Positions 1 to 6,044 of a stretch of DNA of 6,075 bases are shown one piece after another; positions within the stretch are counted from its first letter, which is position 1; each line of letters begins with the position of its first letter. Under the pieces are notes generated by a model. That model worked only from the letters and a program-made list of their open reading frames with translations. It was not told the origin of the DNA and did not search any database. This DNA is from Spirochaetaceae bacterium (GTDB lineage: Bacteria > Spirochaetota > Spirochaetia > Treponematales > Breznakiellaceae). The position numbers and the translations under genes are program-made. The DNA is taken from NCBI GenBank assembly GCA_031280115.1, contig JAITHF010000254.1, positions 1 through 6,075 of the forward strand, written 5' to 3'.

Positions 1-140
1 CAGTTCCCCCAAACCCCCATTCAAGGCTTCCTGCCTCGCGCCCGTGCGCTATCGAAGCCCGCTGAGGCGTTGCTTCTGGGTTGTGACTAAAATTGCAAAC
101 CCGCTCACCGCAAGAAGCACCTGAATCACCCGCAGGGTGT
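1..140 (-). repeat. Left inverted copy of composite repeat (modules C-B-A read left to right; A-B-C on the minus strand)
   Basis: The reverse complement of this stretch matches the right-hand repeat ending near 5985. Bases 1-34 pair with about 5952-5985 with one mismatch. The match continues, with substitutions and small indels, through module B (about 25-86, counterpart 5905-5961 and 5735-5794) and module A (about 87-140, counterparts at 5623, 5679, 5795 and 5849). The A hairpin is CACCC-GCA-GGGTG at 127-139. Base 1 falls inside the C hairpin, so the element continues beyond the window. No open frame of note and no transposase was seen. It is best called an interspersed, structured intergenic repeat; its function is unknown. 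Confidence 0.9.
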
Positions 141-157
141 GAAACAGCCTCCGGCTG

Positions 158-186
158 TTGACGGGGGGGATGGTTTTTAGTATAGT
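158..186 (+). promoter_or_regulatory. Predicted sigma-70-type promoter of pheT
   Basis: A -35 box TTGACG (158-163) and a -10 box TATAGT (181-186) are separated by exactly 17 nt, close to the bacterial consensus. Transcription would start around 192-194, giving a leader of about 50 nt. Seven consecutive G residues (163-169) overlap the last base of the -35 box and the start of the spacer. A small hairpin, CAGCC-TCC-GGCTG (145-157), lies directly upstream of the -35 box and could be an operator or the edge of the neighbouring repeat. The assignment rests on sequence match and position only. Confidence 0.65.
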
Positions 187-245
187 AAAAAAGTAAAAAA
201 ATAAAAAACAAAAAATAGCGCGTCTTATTCATAAGGAAAAGCAGT
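187..245 (+). promoter_or_regulatory. A-rich 5' leader and ribosome binding site of pheT
   Basis: Bases 187-216 are almost entirely A with isolated T, G or C. This differs sharply from the GC-rich surroundings and should leave the leader unstructured. A Shine-Dalgarno-like AAGGA (233-237) is 8 nt before the ATG at 246 and supports that start. No T-box features were seen: the leader is too short for one, although T-boxes are a common control of aminoacyl-tRNA synthetase genes in Firmicutes. Confidence 0.6.
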
Positions 246-1994
246 ATGCCTAAAATCGAAGTAAACGAAGAACTTTTTTATACCCTGGCAGAGCGCCGCT
301 TTGATACGCCCCAATCCCTCGAAGAAGCTCTGACAGCCGCCAAAGCCGAACTTGACGGGGATTCAGATAAAACCCTCCCGCCTTCCCAGCGAACCTTGAA
401 AATAGAACTCAATGATACCAACCGCCCGGACCTCTGGAGTACCGCAGGATGCGCCAGGCAGCTGCGGGTTTACGCAGGGCGCGGAATCCCTGATTACCCC
501 TTTTTCTCATCCCCCGCCTGCCCCAACTCCCCGAACCCCCCTCAGCACACGGTAATCGTTGAAGAAGCGGTGCGGCCTGTGCGCCCCTTTCTGGCGGGCT
601 TTATTGCAGGCGGCAAGGAAATTACTGATCCGGCCCTTAAAGACATGATACAGACCCAGGAAAAATTAGCATGGAACTTCGGGCGCAAAAGGCGGACCGT
701 TTCCCTGGGGCTTTACCGTACCTCCCTCCTGGCCTGGCCCCTTATCTATACGGCGGTTGATCCGGACTCGGTTTCTTTCACGCCCCTCCAGTGGGAAACC
801 CCCCTTACCCTGCGGGAGATACTCAAGCAGCACCCTAAAGGAAAAGAATACGCCTTTATTCAGGAGCATGAACCGCTTCACCCGCTGCTGCAAGACTCAA
901 AGGGCCGGGTGCTCTCCTACCCGCCTATTATCAATTCCGCCGACCTCGGCGCGGTGCAGGCAGGGGATAGGGATGTTTTTGTGGAGGTTACCGGCACGGA
1001 TATGCCGTCAGTGTTCCTCTCCGCTTCGATTATGGCCTGCGACCTTGCGGACCAGGGGTATACTATCGCGCCTGTAGCAATAGAATACGCCTATGACACC
1101 CCCTTCGGCAGGCGCTGCGTTACGCCGTATTATTTCCAAGAGCCGGTGTTCTGCTCTTTCGAGCGTATAAAGCGGCTTCTGGGGGAAGGCTTAGACGGCC
1201 CGGCCTGCAAAGCGGCCCTGGGGAACATGGGGGTCCGCGCTGACATTACCCGCGCTTCCGAGCGGGGGGATATGCTTGAACGGGGCGGGGTTCTTGCGTA
1301 CCCGCCGCCGTACCGCAATGATTTCCTCCACGCCGCGGACGTGGGGGAAGACGTGATGATAGGGCGGGGGCTTGGGTCGTTTACCCCCCGCAGGCCCGGG
1401 GATTTTACCGTGGGACGGCTGAGCCCGATTACCTTGTTCAGCCGCACGGTGAAAGAACTGCTGGCCGGCATGGGGTATCAAGAGATGCTGTATAATTATC
1501 TGGGTTCCCGCAAAGACCTGGTTGACCGGATGGGCTCTGACGGGAGCCGGATTATCCGCGTGGCCAATCCTATGACCGAAAACTATGCGTATGTGCGGGA
1601 CAGCGTTCTCGCTTCCCTGCTTATAAGCGAGTCCGTGTCAGGGCACGCCGCCTATCCCCACAAGATATGCGAAATCGGCAAGGTGGCCTACCGGGATCCC
1701 CAGGAACGGGACGGCACCCGCACCAGGCAGCACGCCGGCTTTCTCGCCGCCGACCGGGATGCAACGTTTAATACCGCGTCGGCCCAGATACAGACCTTGT
1801 TTTATTATCTTTCCCGAAGCTACCAGGTGGAGGAGGCTCAAGACCCGCGCTTTATACCGGGGCGCGCCGCCGCAGTGCGCTATAACGGCGCCCGCGTCGG
1901 GGTGTTTGGGGAAATCCACCCGCAGGTGCTTGAGAACTGGGGCGTTGCGGTGCCGTGTATTGCCGGCGAGATCGACCTTGACGCGCTTTTATAA
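246..1994 (+). CDS. pheT: Phenylalanine--tRNA ligase beta subunit, short archaeal/spirochaetal type
   Basis: This is the beta subunit of cytoplasmic PheRS, which with PheS (alpha) forms an alpha2-beta2 enzyme charging tRNA-Phe with phenylalanine using ATP. The N-terminus MPKIEVNEE is typical of the short family, as is the length of 582 residues; ordinary bacterial PheT is about 800 residues with an N-terminal OB-fold domain, absent here. [16 protein letters not shown] (59-74) is the conserved N-terminal core motif. The B3/B4 editing-type region includes NSADLGAV and [13 protein letters not shown] (230-252). The B5 region has PPYRNDF and an acidic D-x-x-E-D (353-369). The catalytic-like C-terminal module contains [19 protein letters not shown] (441-459) and HKICEIGKV (472-480). 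It ends in TAA 12 nt before the next gene. pheS is not in the window, so the subunits are either encoded apart or pheS lies outside. The family call is firm. Confidence 0.96.
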   Translation: MPKIEVNEELFYTLAERRFDTPQSLEEALTAAKAELDGDSDKTLPPSQRTLKIELNDTNRPDLWSTAGCARQLRVYAGRGIPDYPFFSSPACPNSPNPPQHTVIVEEAVRPVRPFLAGFIAGGKEITDPALKDMIQTQEKLAWNFGRKRRTVSLGLYRTSLLAWPLIYTAVDPDSVSFTPLQWETPLTLREILKQHPKGKEYAFIQEHEPLHPLLQDSKGRVLSYPPIINSADLGAVQAGDRDVFVEVTGTDMPSVFLSASIMACDLADQGYTIAPVAIEYAYDTPFGRRCVTPYYFQEPVFCSFERIKRLLGEGLDGPACKAALGNMGVRADITRASERGDMLERGGVLAYPPPYRNDFLHAADVGEDVMIGRGLGSFTPRRPGDFTVGRLSPITLFSRTVKELLAGMGYQEMLYNYLGSRKDLVDRMGSDGSRIIRVANPMTENYAYVRDSVLASLLISESVSGHAAYPHKICEIGKVAYRDPQERDGTRTRQHAGFLAADRDATFNTASAQIQTLFYYLSRSYQVEEAQDPRFIPGRAAAVRYNGARVGVFGEIHPQVLENWGVAVPCIAGEIDLDALL

Positions 1995-2006
1995 GAGGGG
2001 CGGCGG

Positions 2007-4829
2007 ATGATACAGCTCTTGTTCTTCCTGCGGTTTAAGACCCAGCTCCGCCGCACCAGGCCGGAAGTGGTGAGCCTCCTTGAAAAGACGGTGGTAAGCA
2101 TTATCGAGTCCGCAGGCGGCGCGGCTGACACCAAGCACCGGGTCATTACCGGTTCCTTTGACGAGCAGTCCTTAGGGGTATGGCTGACGATTATTACGGT
2201 GCTGGAATCAATTCTGGCGGCAGTCGAAACCGTGGCGCCTGAGTTATACGGCTATACCCTCGTGGTGGGGCGGGATATTTCGGATTACGAGATCCTGCCG
2301 CTGTGCAGCACCCTGACGGTCAAATCCTCCGGCGCGGGTATCTGGTGCGCCCCTTCAACACAGCTTCCGTTAAGCCCGTACAGCGCTATCGAAGAGAAAC
2401 TTCCCTCCGGCCTTGAGGCCGGGGGCGCCGGGCCCCCGCCGGAACACGCCCTTGCGGAAGGATACGCCCGTCTGAGGATTAACGCCGGCCTTGCGGGGAA
2501 AGAGCGGGTGAAAGCGCTGTTTCCGTTCCGGGAAAAAATCCTGCGCCTTATCTGTTACGGCGCCCACCGCAGCGCGGCGCTGGTAAGCCCTGAGTTTACC
2601 GGGAAACGGGACGGCATCTACCGGTTCTGCGCCGAAACCCTTGGGGACATCCCGCCTTTGGTTCTGCGCTTCGGCGCGCGGAACGGCATCGGCTGTTTCG
2701 CGGACCTCTATACGCCCCGTATCCGCTCGCTTATCGCGGATCAGGGGGAAGCGCCGGCTGAGCTGGACGCGCTGGCCTTTTACCTGTTCCGGGAGCGCCT
2801 TATGGAAGAGTATTCTGACTATGTTATCCAAAAAGCCCGGTCTTTCTTCCAGAAACTCCTTGCCGCCTATATCAGCGCGGTGCAGCGGCAAAAGGCCATC
2901 CCTGTGCTTGTGCTTGAAAAACTGCATTACGCTGACAAGACCGGCGCGGATCTCTGCCTTGAGGCCCTTAAAAACCCGCCGCATAAAAAAGACCTCCTTG
3001 TGTACGGCACTTTCTCGTACCAGCCGTATCCGGAGGAGGGCGGGGGCCCTCCCGGGGCGCAGCCTTTCGACGCTGCAAGCATTGAGGAAAAACTGCAGCC
3101 CTGGAAAGGGATACTCCCCCGGACCATCACGTTTACCCCTGAAGAATGCCCGGCCCCGCAGGTTCCCGCTATGCCCCAGGACCTTTGGGAAATAGCCTGC
3201 GCGGTTACGGTCCTGGGGCGTTATTTTCCGGGTTTTCTGTTTCCCCAGCTCTTTGAAGAGGAAGAAAAAAAGTCCTCGGTCCTGCTCCGGGCCTTTGGGA
3301 TCCTCTTTGACCTGGGGGTCATAGACCGCATTGAGGACCCGTCGCCCCGGATACCCCGCTTTGCCGAGGCTGCTGAAATAAAACTGGGGGAACGCAAAGA
3401 ACGGATACACGCGTTCGCCCGGAACCGCCTTCTTGCCTGGGTCATGGCCGGCAAACTGCGCCCCAGTTTCAGCCTCCTTGAGATTCTCGCTGATTTAGGC
3501 GGGAAAGGGGGGGATAAACTCATCCTTGAAGCGGTGTATCAGGACGTGATAAACGGAACGGTTAAGGGCATAGAAAAGGCCGCGGCGGAACGCCGCTTTG
3601 AATCGGTGGTGGGGTCAGATAAAAGCCCGGCGCTGCACTACATCTTTACCACCCTCAAGGCGCTTATTCACGGGAAAGAAAAGGATATACGGGAGGCGTT
3701 TCGAAAGATCCCCCCAAAAGGCGGTTTCTTTTCCTGCTATACTATCCAGATTCTCGCCAACCTTACCAGCTATTATCTGGGGATAAAACAGTTCGATAAC
3801 GCCCTTGACACTATAAAAGAGGCCATGCTTATCGGGCAGAATCAGAAACAGGGCATAGCCCAGGTGTACCGGCTCTTTTCGCTGGTGAATATATCCAAAC
3901 AGCAGGTGGGGGACTCGCTTGATTATATGTCCTTCGCGGTGGATAACGCGGAGAAATCAGAGCGGTTTGACGAACTGGCTGTAGCGTCCTATTACGCTGC
4001 GGAGGCCCAGTTCCTCTTCGGCAACCTTTCTAAAGCCGAACACCTTGCGCTCAAAGCCGAGCAGACCGCCCGCGCGTCAAAGCGCCCGGGATGGCTTGAC
4101 CGCGCCCGCTTTCTGCGGGGGAAACTCCGGTTTGAGATAGGCCATTATAAGGACGCCCTTTCGGTTTTCGCGGCGCTGCGGAAAGAACCCTCCGGGCCCC
4201 TTTCCGAAGACATGGAGGCGTCCCTGGCCGCGTGGGCCTACCGTACTGCCGTGTACGCCGGCGCCGGGGATTTTTCCCGTGCAAGCCCGGCGGTTCCGGG
4301 GCCTGACGGGTTTCTCTTTGAGATAGAAGCGGCGTATATGACCGGAAACTACGAAAAGACCCTTGCCTTGACCCGCCGGCCCCTGCCTGCTTTTCCGGAA
4401 TCTGACTTTCTCTATACCGAGCGCCCTGACTGGCGCAGCGGCTTCGCCCAAGGGGAGCTTTTGCTCCTGTCCCCGAAGGAGCTGTGGGAGCGGATGATCT
4501 TTGATTACCGCTGCCTTGCCCTGTGCCGCCTTCCCGCGTTCCAAGAGGAGCGGGAACAGGTGATAAAGCAGATGCAGCGGTTCACCCGGGACGTGCTTGT
4601 CCCTGACACTGACCCAAACGATATTTTTCATTTTTATGTGTATTACCGTATTCTGCTTGAGTCCTCGGCCTCTGAAATCGACCGCAACACCGCGATAAGC
4701 ATGGCGTTCAGGCGGCTCCAGCGGCGGGCGAACCGCATAGACGACATGGAAACCAGGCGGGTTTTTCTCAACCTCCACTACTGGAACAGCACCCTAAGCG
4801 CCGCGGCAAAAGAACACAAACTCATATAG
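2007..4829 (+). CDS. AAA/STAND-like ATPase-fold protein with TPR repeats; NTP-binding motifs degenerate
   Basis: The ATG at 2007 follows a strong AGAGGGG (1994-2000), 6 nt away, and is 12 nt after pheT, so co-transcription is likely. The 940-residue product has no signal peptide or clear membrane segment, so it is probably cytoplasmic. Residues 1-150 are unassigned; a decayed nucleotidyl-cyclase-like domain is possible but weak. Residues 165-440 resemble the ATPase module of MalT/AAA_16-type STAND proteins. LVSPEFTGKRDG (192-203) sits at the Walker A position but lacks the leading Gly and the Ser/Thr after GK. IPVLVLEKLHYAD (298-310) matches the usual hhhhEDLHWAD Walker B block with Asp replaced by Lys. 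LLVYGTFSYQP (330-340) fits the following sensor strand. DLWEIACAVTVLGRYFPGFLF (392-412) resembles the winged-helix segment after the ATPase. TPR-like helical pairs lie at about 578-610, 619-650, 658-689 and 698-726, with another near 772-788. This suggests a scaffold or sensor without normal ATPase turnover. Partner and ligand are unknown. The fold assignment is inferred from motifs. Confidence 0.8.
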   Translation: MIQLLFFLRFKTQLRRTRPEVVSLLEKTVVSIIESAGGAADTKHRVITGSFDEQSLGVWLTIITVLESILAAVETVAPELYGYTLVVGRDISDYEILPLCSTLTVKSSGAGIWCAPSTQLPLSPYSAIEEKLPSGLEAGGAGPPPEHALAEGYARLRINAGLAGKERVKALFPFREKILRLICYGAHRSAALVSPEFTGKRDGIYRFCAETLGDIPPLVLRFGARNGIGCFADLYTPRIRSLIADQGEAPAELDALAFYLFRERLMEEYSDYVIQKARSFFQKLLAAYISAVQRQKAIPVLVLEKLHYADKTGADLCLEALKNPPHKKDLLVYGTFSYQPYPEEGGGPPGAQPFDAASIEEKLQPWKGILPRTITFTPEECPAPQVPAMPQDLWEIACAVTVLGRYFPGFLFPQLFEEEEKKSSVLLRAFGILFDLGVIDRIEDPSPRIPRFAEAAEIKLGERKERIHAFARNRLLAWVMAGKLRPSFSLLEILADLGGKGGDKLILEAVYQDVINGTVKGIEKAAAERRFESVVGSDKSPALHYIFTTLKALIHGKEKDIREAFRKIPPKGGFFSCYTIQILANLTSYYLGIKQFDNALDTIKEAMLIGQNQKQGIAQVYRLFSLVNISKQQVGDSLDYMSFAVDNAEKSERFDELAVASYYAAEAQFLFGNLSKAEHLALKAEQTARASKRPGWLDRARFLRGKLRFEIGHYKDALSVFAALRKEPSGPLSEDMEASLAAWAYRTAVYAGAGDFSRASPAVPGPDGFLFEIEAAYMTGNYEKTLALTRRPLPAFPESDFLYTERPDWRSGFAQGELLLLSPKELWERMIFDYRCLALCRLPAFQEEREQVIKQMQRFTRDVLVPDTDPNDIFHFYVYYRILLESSASEIDRNTAISMAFRRLQRRANRIDDMETRRVFLNLHYWNSTLSAAAKEHKLI

Positions 4830-4889
4830 CCTTAAAAAAAGGCGGCGGCAGGTAAAGCAAATACGGCGCTTCAGGCTGTATATACTCGT
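4830..4889 (+). other. Intergenic gap before the lipoprotein gene; possible -10 box, no clear ribosome binding site
   Basis: The gap is 60 nt with an A7 run (4834-4840) followed by a GGC-rich stretch. No terminator hairpin with a T tract was seen, so read-through from the upstream gene is possible. TATACT (4881-4886) looks like a -10 box but has no convincing -35 partner, and it is so close to the ATG at 4890 that the transcript would begin at or inside the start codon. The nearest purine-rich AGG (4873-4875) is 14 nt from the ATG, too far for a good ribosome binding site. Confidence 0.35.
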
Positions 4890-5660
4890 ATGAACGGTAT
4901 ATGCGCCTTAGCGCTCCTTGCGCTTTTCGTATCCTGCGGCGGCCAGTGGCAGGTTCCCTCGTATCAAGTCGTGCTGCCTCCCGTGCCTGAATCCTGGAAC
5001 GCGCTGCTGGGCGAACCGGACTGGCGCCTTGAATGGATAAACCCTGAGGGGGCGCGGGAAAACTGCCTGGTCCGCGGGTACGCGGCGCCGCGGATACAGG
5101 TCCTTGAGACCTGGGCCACGCCGGTTTCAGCCTATCCGTTTTGGGATAACGCGCCGGCGGAAACCATGAAGGGCGCCGGCGGCATCTTTCCCTTTGACGC
5201 CTCAGGCGGCCTGCTCTGTTTAAGCTGGCAGGGCGGCGTTGAGGCGGCGCTGTATCGGGAACTTGCCAGAGCCGGCGGGGGGGAGGCTGCGGGAACCCCC
5301 CGGTATCCCCAGTATTTTAACTGGCCCCGGTTTCGGGAGGTTCTTGCTGAGCGGCAGGGGGAGGATCTTTGGCTTGTGGACTGGCAGGGGCTGGCCGAAA
5401 AAACTGCCCGGTCCGGTTTTGACCGGCGCCGGGTGGCGGCGGCGGCGCGGGAGCCCTTTGACCTTCCCATTGAGCACGAGGGTTTTTGGATAAGCGCCTC
5501 CCCGTTCGCAAAGCCCCTATACCAGTCATCCGGCGCCGCTTTGACTCTTAATCTGTGCGGCCTGGTCGAAACCTACCTTTCATCCGCAGGCATACTGCGC
5601 TGCTCCAAGGCCGCCTGGGTCATCACCCCCTGCGGGGGATTCACGTGCTTCCTGCGGTGA
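4890..5660 (+). CDS. Predicted small lipoprotein; C-terminus encoded by repeat
   Basis: The 256-residue product begins with a short hydrophobic segment ending LALFVSC. Cys16 would be the lipidated residue, and L/F at -4/-3 fits the relaxed spirochaetal lipobox. The n-region (MNGIC) has no Lys or Arg, which is unusual. No ATG, GTG or TTG start exists upstream in frame before the TAA at 4833-4835. The mature part is rich in Trp and aromatic residues (GEPDWRLEWINPEG, YPQYFNWPRF, DLWLVDWQGL) and matches no family I recognise. A G7 run (5277-5283) lies within codons 130-132. The first 56-bp repeat starts at 5623, so about the last 11-12 residues (ITPCGGFTCFLR) and the TGA are repeat sequence. The native 3' end was probably replaced or truncated. 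The initial ribosome binding site is poor. It is a real coding frame by composition and lipobox, but may be a decaying gene. Confidence 0.7.
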   Translation: MNGICALALLALFVSCGGQWQVPSYQVVLPPVPESWNALLGEPDWRLEWINPEGARENCLVRGYAAPRIQVLETWATPVSAYPFWDNAPAETMKGAGGIFPFDASGGLLCLSWQGGVEAALYRELARAGGGEAAGTPRYPQYFNWPRFREVLAERQGEDLWLVDWQGLAEKTARSGFDRRRVAAAAREPFDLPIEHEGFWISASPFAKPLYQSSGAALTLNLCGLVETYLSSAGILRCSKAAWVITPCGGFTCFLR

Positions 5661-5734
5661 GCGGGTTTGCAATTTTAGTCACCCCCTGCGGGGGATTCAG
5701 GTGCTTCTCGCGGTGAGCGGGTTCGCAATTTTAG
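5623..5734 (+). repeat. Module A, copies 1 and 2, head-to-tail 56-bp tandem repeat
   Basis: Copies at 5623-5678 and 5679-5734 are exactly 56 nt each and differ at only a few positions. Each opens with TCA and the hairpin CCCCC-TGC-GGGGG (5626-5638 in copy 1) and ends GCAATTTTAG. Copy 1 overlaps the 3' end of the lipoprotein gene and provides its stop codon at 5658-5660. Confidence 0.93.
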
Positions 5735-5794
5735 TCACAACCCCGAAGCAACGCCTCAGCGGAATTCGCAAACGCACGGGCGCAACGCAGGAAG
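5735..5794 (+). repeat. Module B, internal copy
   Basis: This begins TCACAACCCCGAAGCAACGC and ends GCAGGAAGC. It closely matches the reverse complement of 25-86 and, less closely, 5905-5961. Here it is followed directly by another A unit rather than by C, so B and C are separable modules. An EcoRI-like GAATTC (5762-5767) replaces the GGCTTC seen in the left copy, which weakens the internal GAAGC/GCTTC stem. Confidence 0.85.
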
Positions 5795-5904
5795 CCCCCC
5801 TGCGGGGGGTTCACGTGCTTCTTGTAGCGATAGGGTTTGCACGTTTAGTCACCCCCTGCGGGGGGTTCACGTGCTTCTTGCGGAGGGAGGGTTTGCAATT
5901 TTAG
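5795..5904 (+). repeat. Module A, copies 3 and 4
   Basis: Copy 3 (5795-5848) has lost the leading TCA but has a longer CCCCCC-TGC-GGGGGG stem (5795-5809). It is the more diverged copy, with GTAGCGATAGGG in place of GCGGTGAGCGGG. Copy 4 (5849-5904) is again 56 nt and contains GCGGAGGGAGGG in the variable middle. The flanking hairpin and the terminal TTTAG are conserved. Confidence 0.9.
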
Positions 5905-5961
5905 TACAACCCAGAAGCGGAGCCTCATCGCGCTTCGATAGCGTGAGCAGCGCAGGAAGCC
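5905..5961 (+). repeat. Module B, terminal copy
   Basis: It begins TACAACCCAGAAGCGGAGCC and ends GCAGGAAGCC, and is the counterpart of 25-86 in inverted orientation. It contains a perfect 6-bp stem, GAAGCG (5914-5919) with CGCTTC (5931-5936), around an 11-nt loop. The left copy keeps five of these pairs (54-58 with 72-76). Confidence 0.85.
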
Positions 5962-5972
5962 TTGAGTGGGGG

Positions 5973-6004
5973 TTTGGGGGAACTGGTTCCCCCAAATTCT
6001 CTTT
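5973..6004 (+). terminator. Strong hairpin in module C with T-rich tail; candidate intrinsic terminator
   Basis: TTTGGGGGAA (5973-5982) and TTCCCCCAAA (5987-5996) form a perfect 10-bp stem with a CTGG loop. The stem is followed by TTCTCTTT (5997-6004). The position, after the lipoprotein gene and at the outer edge of the repeat array, suits a transcript end for the block. The left copy begins inside the equivalent hairpin, so the structure belongs to the repeat element and is not unique to this gene. Terminator activity is inferred. Confidence 0.5.
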
Positions 6005-6008
6005 AAGA

Positions 6009-6021
6009 GGCGCGAAGCGCC
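6009..6021. repeat. Small GC hairpin GGCGC-GAA-GCGCC
   Basis: This is a perfect 5-bp inverted repeat with a 3-nt loop just outside the C hairpin. The GCGAAGCG core resembles stable mini-hairpins and recalls the GAAGCG stem of module B. It could be a further fragment of the repeat family or a chance palindrome. Confidence 0.4.
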
Positions 6022-6027
6022 GATGAG

Positions 6028-6044
6028 TCATTATACCATAATGA
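6028..6044. promoter_or_regulatory. 7-bp inverted repeat TCATTAT-ACC-ATAATGA, possible operator
   Basis: This is a perfect AT-rich dyad in an otherwise GC-rich window, about 27 nt before a TTGAC at 6071-6075 that could open the -35 box of a gene beyond the window. An AT-rich dyad upstream of a promoter is compatible with a repressor or activator site, with Fur- or MarR-like dimensions. No downstream gene is visible to support this. Confidence 0.3.

Larger units (their letters stand above)
5623..5996 (+). repeat. Modular repeat array, order A-A-B, A-A-B, C
   Basis: Two higher-order blocks, 5623-5794 (172 nt) and 5795-5961 (167 nt), each contain two A units and one B unit. An outer C unit (5962-5996) follows. 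The left window edge carries one A-B-C set in inverted orientation. All A units begin with a C-run/G-run hairpin and end in a TTTAG-type sequence. No spacer-like unique sequence separates the units and no encoded protein is credible. The array covers nearly all the gene-free sequence from 5661 to 5996. It may be an interspersed intergenic repeat of REP or MITE type that expanded locally; no mobilising enzyme is visible here. Confidence 0.9.

Noticed and set aside
1..140. Terminal inverted repeats of a transposon carrying the three genes
   Set aside because: There is no transposase in the block, no target-site duplication can be seen, and the cargo starts with an essential housekeeping synthetase. 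A pair of interspersed repeats is the simpler reading.
141..245. T-box or other riboswitch controlling pheT
   Set aside because: The leader after the predicted transcription start is about 50 nt and A-rich, with no room for specifier and antiterminator structures.
2370..3410. 346-residue minus-strand open frame opposite the TPR gene
   Set aside because: It is antisense to a well-supported gene with recognisable motifs. Its product is Arg/Gly/Pro-rich with no family features, typical of shadow frames in GC-rich DNA.
4077..4778. 233-residue minus-strand open frame
   Set aside because: It is antisense to the C-terminal part of the TPR gene, shows no recognisable domain, and has the composition of a shadow frame.
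5701..5904. 67-residue plus-strand open frame
   Set aside because: It lies wholly in repeat modules A and B and has no ribosome binding site. Its product is translated repeat, including the same TPCGGFTCFLR string, so coding is not credible.
5623..5904. CRISPR array
   Set aside because: The 56-bp units adjoin directly without unique spacers, and no cas gene is nearby.
5623..5996. Integron attC sites or gene cassettes (known in Treponema denticola)
   Set aside because: I could not find paired GTTRRRY/RYYYAAC cores in the proper arrangement, and the flanked genes are not cassette-like.
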